From assembly GCF_029689925.1 (NCBI RefSeq), contig NZ_CP121445.1, positions 4,758,501-4,822,500 on the forward strand: a DNA stretch of 64,000 nt. Direction: 5' to 3'. Source of the DNA: Anaerocolumna sp. AGMB13025. GTDB lineage: Bacteria; Bacillota; Clostridia; Lachnospirales; Lachnospiraceae. This document shows positions 35,768-44,110 of this stretch, one piece after another. The notes under the pieces are model-generated. The model searched no databases and was not told the origin of the DNA. It saw only the letters and a list, made by a program, of their open reading frames with translations. The position numbers and the translations under genes were made by a program. How positions within the stretch are numbered: position 1 is the stretch's first letter; every line of letters starts with the position of its first letter.

Positions 35768-36187
35768 TTATAGAGATTTAGCTATATCAGCTAAGGTTGT
35801 TACTTTAAGAGATTTTTTCATTGCGTTTTCCGCATTCTCCATATAACCTGATATAAGAGATTTTAATTTATCTATTCTTGAATCTTCAATTAGAAAATCA
35901 ATATCTGTTTTAAATAAAGAACCATGTTCAACCGATAAGAATATATCCAATAAAGTTATTTCTTCGATTGGTTTAGCCAAAAGTACTCCACCCTTTGCCC
36001 CTTCTTTTGTTGCTGTAAGACCTGCCGCATTCAGACTTCTCAAAATTCTAACTACTGTCGGCGCAGGTATTTTAAGAAATTCAGAAATTGTATTTGCTGA
36101 TACAAACTCAAATCCATATTCGTCCATTTTTTGATTTATCAAGAGACAAATTGTAATTGCTCGGGAGAACTCTGTAGAATATGCCAT
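35768..36187 (-). CDS. Rrf2 family transcriptional regulator
   Basis: 139 residues from the ATG at 36187, which follows GAGGAGGTAATTAT. The start FSRAITICLLINQKMDEYGFEFVSANTISEFLKIPAPTVVRILRSLNAAGLTATKEGAKGGVLLAKP is the Rrf2 winged helix. The three Cys that bind an Fe-S cluster in IscR are not present, so it probably senses something else. It likely controls the EFR1 gene 126 bases downstream. Confidence 0.92.
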   Translation of the reverse strand: MAYSTEFSRAITICLLINQKMDEYGFEFVSANTISEFLKIPAPTVVRILRSLNAAGLTATKEGAKGGVLLAKPIEEITLLDIFLSVEHGSLFKTDIDFLIEDSRIDKLKSLISGYMENAENAMKKSLKVTTLADIAKSL

Positions 36188-36338
36188 TATAATTACCTCC
36201 TCTTGCACTAACTATGTATACTATATATTTATTTTATCTAGTTGTCAATAGGGTAATAATAAAAATCTGAAAATAATTTCTATCTACTAATTCTAAAAAT
36301 CAATACTAACCTCAATAACTCAATTTTGCTCTATACGA

Positions 36339-36908
36339 TCAATCATAAAAATCTTTCGATATTGCTTCTGTCGCCTTATCAATAAAAGCAGCAACTTTAC
36401 TAGGGCTCTCCTTCATACCACTATTGACCCACTTTTTTATTATGGCTATACTGCCATATGCAGTAAAAGTATACCAATTATCAAATAACTTTTGATCAAT
36501 ATGTTTTACTTCCTTCTTCCATTTTTCAATATTGAAATCGTGGCTGATATAAAGAATACGTTCTAATAATTCTTTATCCCCATTCTCTGAAAATAATACT
36601 TCACATATATTGCTGTTTGCTTTTATATACTTGCAAAGTTCATATGATAGTTTTCCGGAGGCTTCAAGGTCCATTGCATGTCCCACAACCTGTCTGATTT
36701 CTTCATATAACTCATCTTCAATATTTGATAAAAGTTCAAACTGATTGATATAATGGGAATAAAAAGTATTCCGATTAATATTTGCTTTCTTACATATGTC
36801 TGTTACTGTAATTTTACTGATCGAACGATCTTTCATAAGTTCCAGTAAACTATCTTTTATAACCATTTTTGTATATCTCACCCGATGGTCTGCTTTTTCA
36901 TATGCCAT
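36339..36908 (-). CDS. TetR family transcriptional regulator
   Basis: 189 residues. ITVTDICKKANINRNTFYSHYINQFELLSNIEDELYEE (about 34-72) is the TetR helix-turn-helix. The C-terminus is the usual helical domain (TetR_C_8 type). AAGGAGGATATT precedes the ATG. It is divergent from the membrane protein at 37073, whose promoter carries a GAACGTTC palindrome. Confidence 0.93.
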   Translation of the reverse strand: MAYEKADHRVRYTKMVIKDSLLELMKDRSISKITVTDICKKANINRNTFYSHYINQFELLSNIEDELYEEIRQVVGHAMDLEASGKLSYELCKYIKANSNICEVLFSENGDKELLERILYISHDFNIEKWKKEVKHIDQKLFDNWYTFTAYGSIAIIKKWVNSGMKESPSKVAAFIDKATEAISKDFYD

Positions 36909-36994
36909 AATATCCTCCTTAATAAATAATCCTACAAACGAACAACAATCATCTGTTTTGTAAGATATCGAACGTACTGTTATCGAACTGCCTG

Positions 36995-37037
36995 TTGATT
37001 AAGTAACACTATATTAGTATAATACATTTGAACGTTC
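36995..37037 (+). promoter_or_regulatory. Promoter and GAACGTTC operator of the membrane protein gene
   Basis: A -35 TTGATT (36995-37000) and -10 TATAAT (37018-37023) are spaced by 17 bases. The palindrome GAACGTTC (37030-37037) sits at the expected transcription start. TCGAACGTAC and TATCGAAC at 36967-36988 contain related half-sites. Confidence 0.6.
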
Positions 37038-37072
37038 GACACAAACATTAATTTTAACTGGAGGTACAAACA

Positions 37073-38059
37073 ATGGGAAATATAACAATAGTTCCTGTAT
37101 GGCTTATTCAAGATATTTTAGTTTTAGTAGTCGCTACTTTAATGGTTTTTTATATAATTAATTACGAAGAACGACCAAAGATTGTATTAATGCAATTCAT
37201 AAGTTTTGTCTTTTTCTACGCCGCAGCCTTTGAAAATGTTGCGGTATCTATGGGACTTATGGGGAATGAAGGTTTTTACGCATATGGGCACAGTATCCTA
37301 ATGGTATTCAATACACCATTAACTGTTCCAATTATCGAGTTTCTTATCGTTTACTCAACGTTACGTGTTTTGAAGACGGTAAATATACCGGCATGGACGA
37401 AACCATTCATTACTGGACTTAGTGCTATGGTTTTTGACTTTTCACTTGATCCAGTTGCAGTAAAACAGATTTTTGAAACATCGGAAGGAACCATTGGCAG
37501 GTGGAGTTTTTACCCGATTCCAGGGGAACCTTTAATATATGGGGAACCTGTTATGAATTTTACAGGATGGATTTATATAGCCGGATACTGGACCGCCTTT
37601 ATTTTAATCGGTGAATGGTGGCATAAAAAGAAAGGCTATAGTACTCTAGTTGGTTATTTATATCCGATATTGGCTTCCATTCTTTCTGTAATTTGTTTGG
37701 TTTCACCTTTATCCAATTTCTTTAATTTTATGGCACCATTTTTCCCCAGAACTTCTAATATGCAATGGGTAATGTTGATTGCACTTTCTATAATCACAGT
37801 GGGAGTTTTAGTGTTAGCCTTCGTTAAATTCTGGGATCGTCGGTTTGTCAGCTCTTTGAATTACAAAAAAGATTTTCCAGTCATGTTTACTTTCCTGGGT
37901 TTTCCTCTGGCTAATACTATATTTTGCATCATTGGTGGATACACGCAGATATTATGGCTGGTTGTCCTGGCAGAAGTGTTATTATTGCTCGGCTGGTTCG
38001 GAATTTATAGTTTGAATAAAAAGTTTTTCAAAGGAAAGGAAGTATTGCCAACAAAATAG
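37073..38059 (+). CDS. Multi-pass membrane protein, carotenoid-hydratase-like (DUF422/CruF)
   Basis: 328 residues with about eight membrane helices. DFSLDPVAVKQIF, then GRWSFYPIPGEPLIYGEPVMNFTGWIYIAGYW (about 122-170), matches the DUF422 pattern D..LDPVA..G.W.W..Y.GVP..NF.GW seen in bisanhydrobacterioruberin hydratase and other carotenoid-pathway proteins. Family placement is inferred from this motif only. No carotenoid genes are near, so it may act on another lipid. The TetR gene and GAACGTTC operator imply induction by a ligand. GGAGGTACAAACA precedes the ATG. Confidence 0.7.
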   Translation: MGNITIVPVWLIQDILVLVVATLMVFYIINYEERPKIVLMQFISFVFFYAAAFENVAVSMGLMGNEGFYAYGHSILMVFNTPLTVPIIEFLIVYSTLRVLKTVNIPAWTKPFITGLSAMVFDFSLDPVAVKQIFETSEGTIGRWSFYPIPGEPLIYGEPVMNFTGWIYIAGYWTAFILIGEWWHKKKGYSTLVGYLYPILASILSVICLVSPLSNFFNFMAPFFPRTSNMQWVMLIALSIITVGVLVLAFVKFWDRRFVSSLNYKKDFPVMFTFLGFPLANTIFCIIGGYTQILWLVVLAEVLLLLGWFGIYSLNKKFFKGKEVLPTK

Positions 38060-38158
38060 TTGAGTATTTCATTAAGCAAACCGTAAGGGCTTGCTGCCTG
38101 TGTGACTATTTGTGTTATAAATGGTCCTATTAGCTAGTCATTCCTTAAGGTATAGTAG

Positions 38159-38191
38159 AGCCAGAAAATTAGTCTTACCTCATTTCTGGCT
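38159..38191 (+). terminator. Terminator-like hairpin after the membrane protein gene
   Basis: AGCCAGAAA (38159-38167) pairs with TTTCTGGCT (38183-38191), followed by TTACTTACACTT. The weak T run makes it a moderate call. Confidence 0.5.
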
Positions 38192-38267
38192 TTACTTACA
38201 CTTATACCAAAATTGCAACGAAGGTTGAAGAAGACAAACCACCACTGCATACTAACTTCGTTTGTCC

Positions 38268-38400
38268 TTATATAACTTTTACAGAAAAAATCTTGTCTGT
38301 TTTTTCATCCTTATCATAAAAATCTTTTACATGTACAGCATCATATCCCAGTTTCAATGCTGTATCAATATTCTTCTTAGAATCGTCAAAAAAAATATCC
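38268..38400 (-). pseudogene. HAD-family hydrolase C-terminal remnant
   Basis: The minus strand reads DIFFDDSKKNIDTALKLGYD, then AVHVKDFYDKDEK, to a TAA at 38268-38270. FFDD.KKNI..A..LG is motif IV of HAD phosphatases. No start, no nucleophile domain and a broken frame upstream show a decayed gene. Confidence 0.65.
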
Positions 38401-38699
38401 TTAGAAAATCGTTATGTCAATAGCTATCCTTTCCTCTTTCCAAGCATTAAAACCAACAGAATATAGATAGGAATATTGGGTATTCCCTGCATATTTACCC
38501 TGTACAATGTTGTACACCCTGACTTAATACTTTGATAAAAGGGGGTTAAAGCATCTCCATGTCATACTCGCTGGAATATACCGGGTTACCGGTAATGATA
38601 TCTGCATACGGCATTGCATATCCCCCGGTCAAGTAGTAAAGAATCCGTATGTCCTACTAATTTATCTAAATTACCCTAAAAATACTTCATATAAAACTT
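38401..38699. other. Remaining gene-free part before blaI
   Basis: On the minus strand 38546-38647 is open and looks coding (LTGGYAMPYADIITGNPV), but has no start and no recognised family, so it may be another remnant. Otherwise I see nothing. A short frame at 38403-38460 (GFNAWKEERIAIDI) may belong to the HAD remnant. Confidence 0.3.
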
Positions 38700-38753
38700 C
38701 GTTGACAAATGTCATTAAATTGTATTGACATTTGTCAACGAAAGAGCTATAGT
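38700..38753 (+). promoter_or_regulatory. BlaI-type dyad over the blaI/M56 promoter
   Basis: CGTTGACAAATGTC (38700-38713) and its exact complement (38727-38740) make a 14-bp dyad. Each arm contains an ACA-NN-TGT box, as in BlaI/MecI operators. The right arm includes the -35 TTGACA (38726-38731), and TATAGT (38748-38753) serves as -10. Repressor binding would block this promoter. Confidence 0.75.
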
Positions 38754-38835
38754 GAATATATGGTAAATCATGTATCGATGCATAGAACTATTTTTTTTAA
38801 TTCCATATTTAATAACTAAGAAAGGGAAAAAACAC

Positions 38836-39237
38836 ATGAAAAGTAAAGATAATTATGAGAGACTGCCTGATTCTGAGCTGCTTATTATGCAGATAATCTG
38901 GCAATCCGGTGACTCAATCGGTACGGGTAACGTTGTCAAGCAGGTGTGTGAGCAAAAGAACTGGTCCCGGTCTACGGTTCAGGTGTTACTAACGCGTCTT
39001 GAAGAACGGGGTTTTATTGAAACGAAGAAACAGGGCAGATTAAAATACTATGCTCCCTTAATTTTAGAAGAAGACTATTTAAAAAAAGAAACAAAAACTT
39101 TTTTGGAACAGTTTTATAGCAGTTCCTATAAAAAATTAATAGCCTCCCTGGTTCAAGATCAGACTATTACAGAAAATGATATTGAAGACATAATAGATAT
39201 TATTAAAGTGGCGAAAGAAGGTGGTAAGAATGAATAG
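38836..39237 (+). CDS. BlaI/MecI family repressor
   Basis: 133 residues from the ATG at 38836 after AAAGGG. A longer frame from 38770 starts in the promoter region. The winged helix reads LPDSELLIMQIIWQSGDSIGTGNVVKQVCEQKNWSRSTVQVLLTRLEERGFIETKKQGRLKYYAPL (about 8-73). The C-terminal helices form the dimer; in BlaI/MecI this part is cut by the M56 partner. It overlaps the M56-LCP gene by 8 bases. Confidence 0.94.
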   Translation: MKSKDNYERLPDSELLIMQIIWQSGDSIGTGNVVKQVCEQKNWSRSTVQVLLTRLEERGFIETKKQGRLKYYAPLILEEDYLKKETKTFLEQFYSSSYKKLIASLVQDQTITENDIEDIIDIIKVAKEGGKNE

Positions 39238-41281
39238 TATATTCAATCTATTTCTCACGGTTGTAAGCTTATCTGCTTTAGGGGCTTTTGTCATACTATG
39301 TGTCATAATACTGAACAAATTATTACGTAAAAGTTATTCAAGACGATGGATTTACATTGTTTGGGCAGTAATTGCAATTCGTCTTATCCTACCTGTTAAT
39401 ATCAGCTTGCTACCTGTATCAAGTATTACTAATTCGGGCAGGACCACCATTGAATTTGTTACTTCACCCAGTAAGGAATCAGTTGATACGTATGATAAAT
39501 CCTCCTATAATTCATCAGTTAAAAACAAACAACCGGCAGATACTGAACAACAAGTCATTAAAAATCAGCAAAATGGAAATACACAACCTGAAGGGAATGT
39601 ATTAGCGGATAATAAATTACAAAACGAAAACGAAAAGAATAACAGCAGGATTTCATTTAACTCAAAAGCCCCCTTTTTATCAGCTGTAAAAGGAGTTATC
39701 GGCTCACAAATACATATAGACATCTCCAACACCAGTCTTACTCTCCTGCCAATGATATGGTTAGCAGGACTGTTACTGTATCTTGGATATCACATAATCA
39801 CTTACTACAGCTTTCGAGCTAAAATCTCAAGATGGAGTATAACAGTTAAAGATCAGAATATGACTGAGCAGTTACAACGCCTTTGCAGTGAATTGGGCTT
39901 AAAATGTAAAATCGGTATCATTTCCTGCAAGCAGGTAGTTTCACCCATGCTGATTGGATTTATTAACCCTTGTATTGTACTGCCTTCAAAGGATTTTACA
40001 GCAGAACAATACCACTTTTTACTAAAGCATGAACTCATCCATTACAAGCATCATGATTTAGTATATAAGTTTCTCTTGCTCCTTGCAGCAGCCGTGCACT
40101 GGTTTAATCCTTTTGTTCATTATATGGTTTACCTGGCTAATAATGATATTGAATTATACTGTGATGAGAGTTTAATAGCTAACAAAACACTCAACTATAG
40201 AGAAAATTACAGCTATCTTTTAATTCATATGCTGACAGGTGGCAGTAATAATAACAATATCCTGCTTTCAACTGGGTTTGGAGCAAAAAAGAAGCAGTTA
40301 AAGGACCGGTTTTATCAAATCATGAATGCAAAACCCACAAAAAAAGGTACTTATATTATTATAGGGTTAGCTTGTCTAATGATAGCAGCAGGAAGCCTGA
40401 CTCCATGGCTGGTACCTGCAAAAACGATTGAGAGCAAGGTAACGGATAATCAAGCTGATTTAAAAAATACCCAAACTGAGACTGCAAAAAGCAATACCAA
40501 AGAAAAGCTTGATAAAACAAATAATATACTGGTAGTAGGAGTTGATGGTAACAAGGATGCCGATTATTTGCGGGCGGATAGCATATTAGTGGTAAGTATG
40601 AAGCCGGATATGAAAAAAATAGATTTAGTTTCCTTCCTGCGTGACATGTATTTAGATGTACCCAATCACGGAAAAGACAAGTTAAGTTCAGTTTATAAGC
40701 TTGGTGGTTCTAACCTTATCAAGGATACACTTGAAACTAACTTTAACTTTACCATAGACCATGTCGTTACGGTCAATATGGATGCTTTTGAAAATACAAT
40801 CAATTCCATCGGCGGCGTCGATATTGAGCTGTCAGAGCAAGAAGCAGACTACTTGAACAGTACAAACTTTATCAGCAATAAGAAATACCGCAATGTAATT
40901 GCCGGAAAACAGAAACTGAACGGAAATCAGGCACTTGGCTATTTGAGAGTACGTATGGTTCCAACACTTAAAGGTGAAAAAGGGGATTTAGGAAGGACTG
41001 CACGGTTAAGAGGACTGATATCCAGTATTATGGAAGAATGCAGCAAAAAAAATATTGAGGAGCTGACCAACGTTCTGCTCCAGATTATTCCTGGAATAGA
41101 TACCGATCTGAATCAAGGACAATTCCTTACCTATCTCAATATCGTTTTGCAGGGAGAAATAAAAACTGAATCCCTCACAATTCCCGCAGAGGATTCTTAT
41201 GCCGCAGCCGTAGTAGAGGGTATGAGTGTTCTTGAGGTTGATTTAGAGAAGAATAAAGAGGTACTTAAGCAAATAAAATAA
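39230..41281 (+). CDS. BlaR1-type M56 metalloprotease fused to a LytR-CpsA-Psr (LCP) domain
   Basis: 683 residues from ATG at 39230 (AAGGTGG just before; GTG at 39221 is also in frame). Membrane helices lie at about 8-35, 40-62, 168-190, 290-305 and 373-396. M56 zinc motif HELIH is at 267-271, with NNDIELYCDE as the further ligand region. Where BlaR1 has a penicillin-binding sensor, residues 430-683 form an LCP domain: NILVVGVDG, RADSILVVSM, SFLRDMYLDVPN with conserved Arg, KLSSVYKLGG, GGVDIELSEQEADYL, LNGNQALGYLRVR and GDLGRTARLRG. LCP enzymes move polymer from undecaprenyl carriers to peptidoglycan. The outside LCP domain could sense a lipid-linked wall precursor and relay to BlaI. Confidence 0.92.
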   Translation: MNSIFNLFLTVVSLSALGAFVILCVIILNKLLRKSYSRRWIYIVWAVIAIRLILPVNISLLPVSSITNSGRTTIEFVTSPSKESVDTYDKSSYNSSVKNKQPADTEQQVIKNQQNGNTQPEGNVLADNKLQNENEKNNSRISFNSKAPFLSAVKGVIGSQIHIDISNTSLTLLPMIWLAGLLLYLGYHIITYYSFRAKISRWSITVKDQNMTEQLQRLCSELGLKCKIGIISCKQVVSPMLIGFINPCIVLPSKDFTAEQYHFLLKHELIHYKHHDLVYKFLLLLAAAVHWFNPFVHYMVYLANNDIELYCDESLIANKTLNYRENYSYLLIHMLTGGSNNNNILLSTGFGAKKKQLKDRFYQIMNAKPTKKGTYIIIGLACLMIAAGSLTPWLVPAKTIESKVTDNQADLKNTQTETAKSNTKEKLDKTNNILVVGVDGNKDADYLRADSILVVSMKPDMKKIDLVSFLRDMYLDVPNHGKDKLSSVYKLGGSNLIKDTLETNFNFTIDHVVTVNMDAFENTINSIGGVDIELSEQEADYLNSTNFISNKKYRNVIAGKQKLNGNQALGYLRVRMVPTLKGEKGDLGRTARLRGLISSIMEECSKKNIEELTNVLLQIIPGIDTDLNQGQFLTYLNIVLQGEIKTESLTIPAEDSYAAAVVEGMSVLEVDLEKNKEVLKQIK

Positions 41282-41365
41282 TCTGTATAAAGCTTTCGTA
41301 AAGAATAATCAAATGTATAAGAATTGGGAATCAAAATCTGGAACACAATCATTTTACAAAAAAAT

Positions 41366-41496
41366 TTGTGGAAAGCAGAAGTTAAACAAACGATTGTTTC
41401 GTTGTTTTAAATTAAGTCAGAAGTTTTATCTTGGACACTGCTTTATATTGGAACCACTGCATTTAATATAAAGCTACGGCTTCCTGCTTTCCACAA
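41366..41496. repeat. Nested inverted repeat in 306-bp gap
   Basis: Outer arms TTGTGGAAAGCAG (41366-41378) and CTGCTTTCCACAA (41484-41496) are perfect. Inner arms GCTTTATATT (41440-41449) and AATATAAAGC (41465-41474) are also perfect. No gene is seen in 41282-41587. The structure may be a hairpin element or a transcript end for the M56-LCP gene. Confidence 0.65.
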
Positions 41497-41587
41497 TACT
41501 CTATACTATGGAGTTTTTGATGTTAATTACTTATGATTAATCAGTTCCTTTCTGTTCTGACAGATAATAACCCTGCTGCAAATCAGG

Positions 41588-42142
41588 TTAGTGTGATACA
41601 AGATGCCTGGTGTATGGTTCCAGCATAAACATAAGCTGCTTCGTAATTTCCTCAACATTGCAAGGCATAGAATTATTAATCCACCATTCCAATACTCCAA
41701 TAAACCCAGAAGTCAGAAAATGAGTCGCAACGCCATTGGAAAATGCGCTGTTTTCTGACTTTACCCCGATAACCTCAGTTACTGTTTGCTCAATAACGGA
41801 ATATAAGCGGCTACGGAAAAATCCAAATCTTTCATTGTTAAGCAGTAACTGATACATTTTGATATTTTCCTCCAGATATTCAAAGATACTCTGAAATGCA
41901 TTAGCGTTTAGCGTGGTATCCGTACTATTGGCACAGTGATTTAGCAGCAGTTCAATATGTTTTTCTATACACTTGTCAAGTAAGTCGAATTTATCCACAT
42001 AATGCAGATAAACAGTCCCACGGTTTATGTCAGCCCGTTCGGCTATGTCATTGATGGTTATTTTCTCAAAGCCTTTTTCGTCCAACAGGTCGATGAAGGT
42101 ATCCATAATCAATTGTCTTGTTTTTTTTATTCTTCTATCCAC
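41588..42142 (-). CDS. TetR family transcriptional regulator
   Basis: 184 residues. ITINDIAERADINRGTVYLHYVDKFDLLDKCIEKH (about 27-61) is the TetR helix-turn-helix. GGAGGAGAACGCTGTGG precedes the ATG. The gene is divergent from the ketopantoate-reductase-like gene at 42300, and two matching palindromes lie between them. Confidence 0.93.
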   Translation of the reverse strand: MDRRIKKTRQLIMDTFIDLLDEKGFEKITINDIAERADINRGTVYLHYVDKFDLLDKCIEKHIELLLNHCANSTDTTLNANAFQSIFEYLEENIKMYQLLLNNERFGFFRSRLYSVIEQTVTEVIGVKSENSAFSNGVATHFLTSGFIGVLEWWINNSMPCNVEEITKQLMFMLEPYTRHLVSH

Positions 42143-42179
42143 AGCGTTCTCCTCCAGAAATCAACAAATCAGAGCAATG

Positions 42180-42276
42180 TGTTGAGTTATCAACAGTTGG
42201 AACTATTGTAACCATTGAAATTCTCATTACAAATCAGTATACTCAGAATATCAAACAAGTGTTGAAAAGTCAACAC
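42180..42276. promoter_or_regulatory. Two TGTTGA-N4-TCAACA operators
   Basis: TGTTGAGTTATCAACA at 42180-42195 and GTGTTGAAAAGTCAACAC at 42259-42276 share the same half-sites and spacing. The second ends 24 bases before the ATG at 42300, the first is 38 bases from the TetR start. They are good candidates for TetR binding. Confidence 0.7.
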
Positions 42277-42299
42277 GCATTCATTATGGAGGAATCTTT

Positions 42300-43229
42300 A
42301 TGAAAATACTTTTCTTTGGGCGTGGTGTCATTGGAACGCAATATGCCTGGGCGTTTGAAAATGCAGGTCACACCGTCGAATTCTATGTTCGCGAAGGCAG
42401 GAAGGCACAATATGGCTCCTATGTAAACTTGGAATTATGGGATGCAAGACAAAGCAAAAAAGACCGGATAATCAAAGAAAAATGGCCTATTGTTATCCAC
42501 GAAGAGATAAAAGAAAATCACGACTATGACCTCATTTTTATGAGCGTCAACCCCGAGCAGATATCAAGTGCGGTTAAGTACCTGGCACCCCGCGTTAACA
42601 ATGCAACCGTCCTTTTTTTCAGCAATATCTGGCAAGACCCAAGATTGGCTGTTCAGCCGATTCCGCCCAGTCAAATTGTTTATGGCTTCCCAGGTGCTGG
42701 CGGCGGGTTTGAAGGAAACACACTTTACGGCGGGCTATACAAAACGGTTCAGTTTGGAACATTTGAAGCAGAGCCTACCAAAAGGGATTTAGAGGTCCGT
42801 AAGCTTTTTACTCAGACCGGCTTTAAGATCATGGTTCAAAAGGATGTAAAAAGTTGGCTTTGGAATCACTTAGCAGTCAACGCTGCAATGGAAACCGAAG
42901 TATTAAAAAGCGGCAGTTTTAAGGAGGTAGCTACCTCACGGGAAGCCCTCGATGGATTAGGACAGAACTTAAAAGAAATGATCCCTGTATTAAAAGCAAA
43001 GGGCTCAAAACTTGATGTCATGACAAAAGTGTTGGGCGGCCTGCCCCCTAGAGTTGTTGGATTTCTTATGAGCCATATTGTTTTTTCGCCGAATAGCATG
43101 TCCTATGCACTTTTGGCGCATAACCACTATAAAGTTGGCTATGCAGTGCAGGAAGTTATTGCAGATGCCAGAAAGTACGGAATAAAGACACCACGGCTTT
43201 ACGATGTAGAAAGCCTGATAACAAAATAA
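42300..43229 (+). CDS. Ketopantoate reductase family (PanE/ApbA) oxidoreductase
   Basis: 309 residues. NAD(P)-binding KILFFGRGVIGTQYAWAFENAGHTVEFYVR (about 2-31) and the central PFPGAGGGFEGN-like stretch FPGAGGGFEGN are typical of the family. The C-terminal ApbA domain is less conserved, so the substrate need not be ketopantoate. TetR control and the isolated position suggest a detoxifying or secondary role. GGAGGAATCTTT precedes the ATG. Confidence 0.82.
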   Translation: MKILFFGRGVIGTQYAWAFENAGHTVEFYVREGRKAQYGSYVNLELWDARQSKKDRIIKEKWPIVIHEEIKENHDYDLIFMSVNPEQISSAVKYLAPRVNNATVLFFSNIWQDPRLAVQPIPPSQIVYGFPGAGGGFEGNTLYGGLYKTVQFGTFEAEPTKRDLEVRKLFTQTGFKIMVQKDVKSWLWNHLAVNAAMETEVLKSGSFKEVATSREALDGLGQNLKEMIPVLKAKGSKLDVMTKVLGGLPPRVVGFLMSHIVFSPNSMSYALLAHNHYKVGYAVQEVIADARKYGIKTPRLYDVESLITK

Positions 43230-43263
43230 GGAACCAATCTACGAAAATAGACAATGATGAAAA

Positions 43264-43301
43264 GACCTCCTATCGTAAAGTTGTAATTACGTCAGGAGGT
43301 C
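43264..43301 (+). terminator. Terminator after PanE-like gene
   Basis: GACCTCCT (43264-43271) pairs with AGGAGGTC (43294-43301), with inner TCGTAA/TTACG pairing, followed by CTGTTTTGTT. Confidence 0.7.
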
Positions 43302-43421
43302 CTGTTTTGTTATGGGATATTGCTATCATTATTCGAGTAAATGGACTGATTTCGATTTTTAGTTATACTAGTCGATAAGCCACACTTCGTACACTGCCCT
43401 GCGGGCTTTGCAATGATTAAC

Positions 43422-43754
43422 CTATTTGGACGTAGCCGGAACAGCGATTTTGATACCAACGGTTGCCGCCATTTGGGCTATGGCCTTCGGATCAGAGTTT
43501 TTTACATTCACGTCCACACGAGGAGTGTAGGCAGCCTCTAATTGCTCAGCTTCTTCTTTGGTCAGCTTAATTGAAAGAGCTGCAACCGCATCGTCGATAT
43601 GGCTGGTTTTAAGCGTTCCAATGATAGGCGCAGCAACAACTGGATTGCGATACAGCCAGGCAAGTGAGATTTGTGCACGGCTTACTCCACGTTCTGCTGC
43701 TACTTTTCCAATTTGACGGTCCATATCTAAATCGCTCTTCCCCAAATACAACAT
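43422..43754 (-). pseudogene. Aldo/keto reductase C-terminal fragment
   Basis: The 110 residues include AERGVSRAQISLAWLYRNPVV, APIIGTLKTSHIDDAVAAL and KLTKEEAEQLEAAYTPRV, the last third of an aldo/keto reductase. The catalytic Asp-Tyr-Lys-His part is missing. The 5' end runs into an AraC fragment in another frame, so a deletion has joined two genes. Confidence 0.8.
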
Positions 43755-43965
43755 CCTTTAATCCTTGAACGACAAAATAGATTGAAGGTTTGTTTATTCT
43801 ATAAGGTGCACCTGTTCCAGTGTAAGGATGAGGGGCCGTATAACGAGAAAAGCTAAGCGCTGGAATCTCCGTAGACTGCGGACCATCCCGATCCGTATGG
43901 CGGTCAACGAGCCCTGCAAGTTCTTCATTTAAATGACTAATTTGATCAAACATAAGGCCCCCCAT
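43745..43965 (-). pseudogene. AraC-type regulator N-terminal fragment
   Basis: From ATG at 43953 (or 43965) the frame reads FDQISHLNEELAGLVDRHT..SFSRYTAPHPYTGTGAPYRINKPSIYFVVQGLKDVVFGEERFRYG, the AraC N-terminal (PF06719-like) ligand domain. After RYGPSN it becomes noise because the DNA switches to aldo/keto reductase sequence. The helix-turn-helix part is gone. Confidence 0.75.
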
Positions 43966-44110
43966 AAACTCTTGCTAGTTTTTATTTTGTATAACCTATA
44001 TATTGTTTTGCCTGTTTTTTTCAGTATAATACGCTCTAACATATACACTTTTTAAGTCTAAAAATCTTAAATACTTTCTTATTTAAAGAGCTTCCAGACA
44101 CCATAAAATA

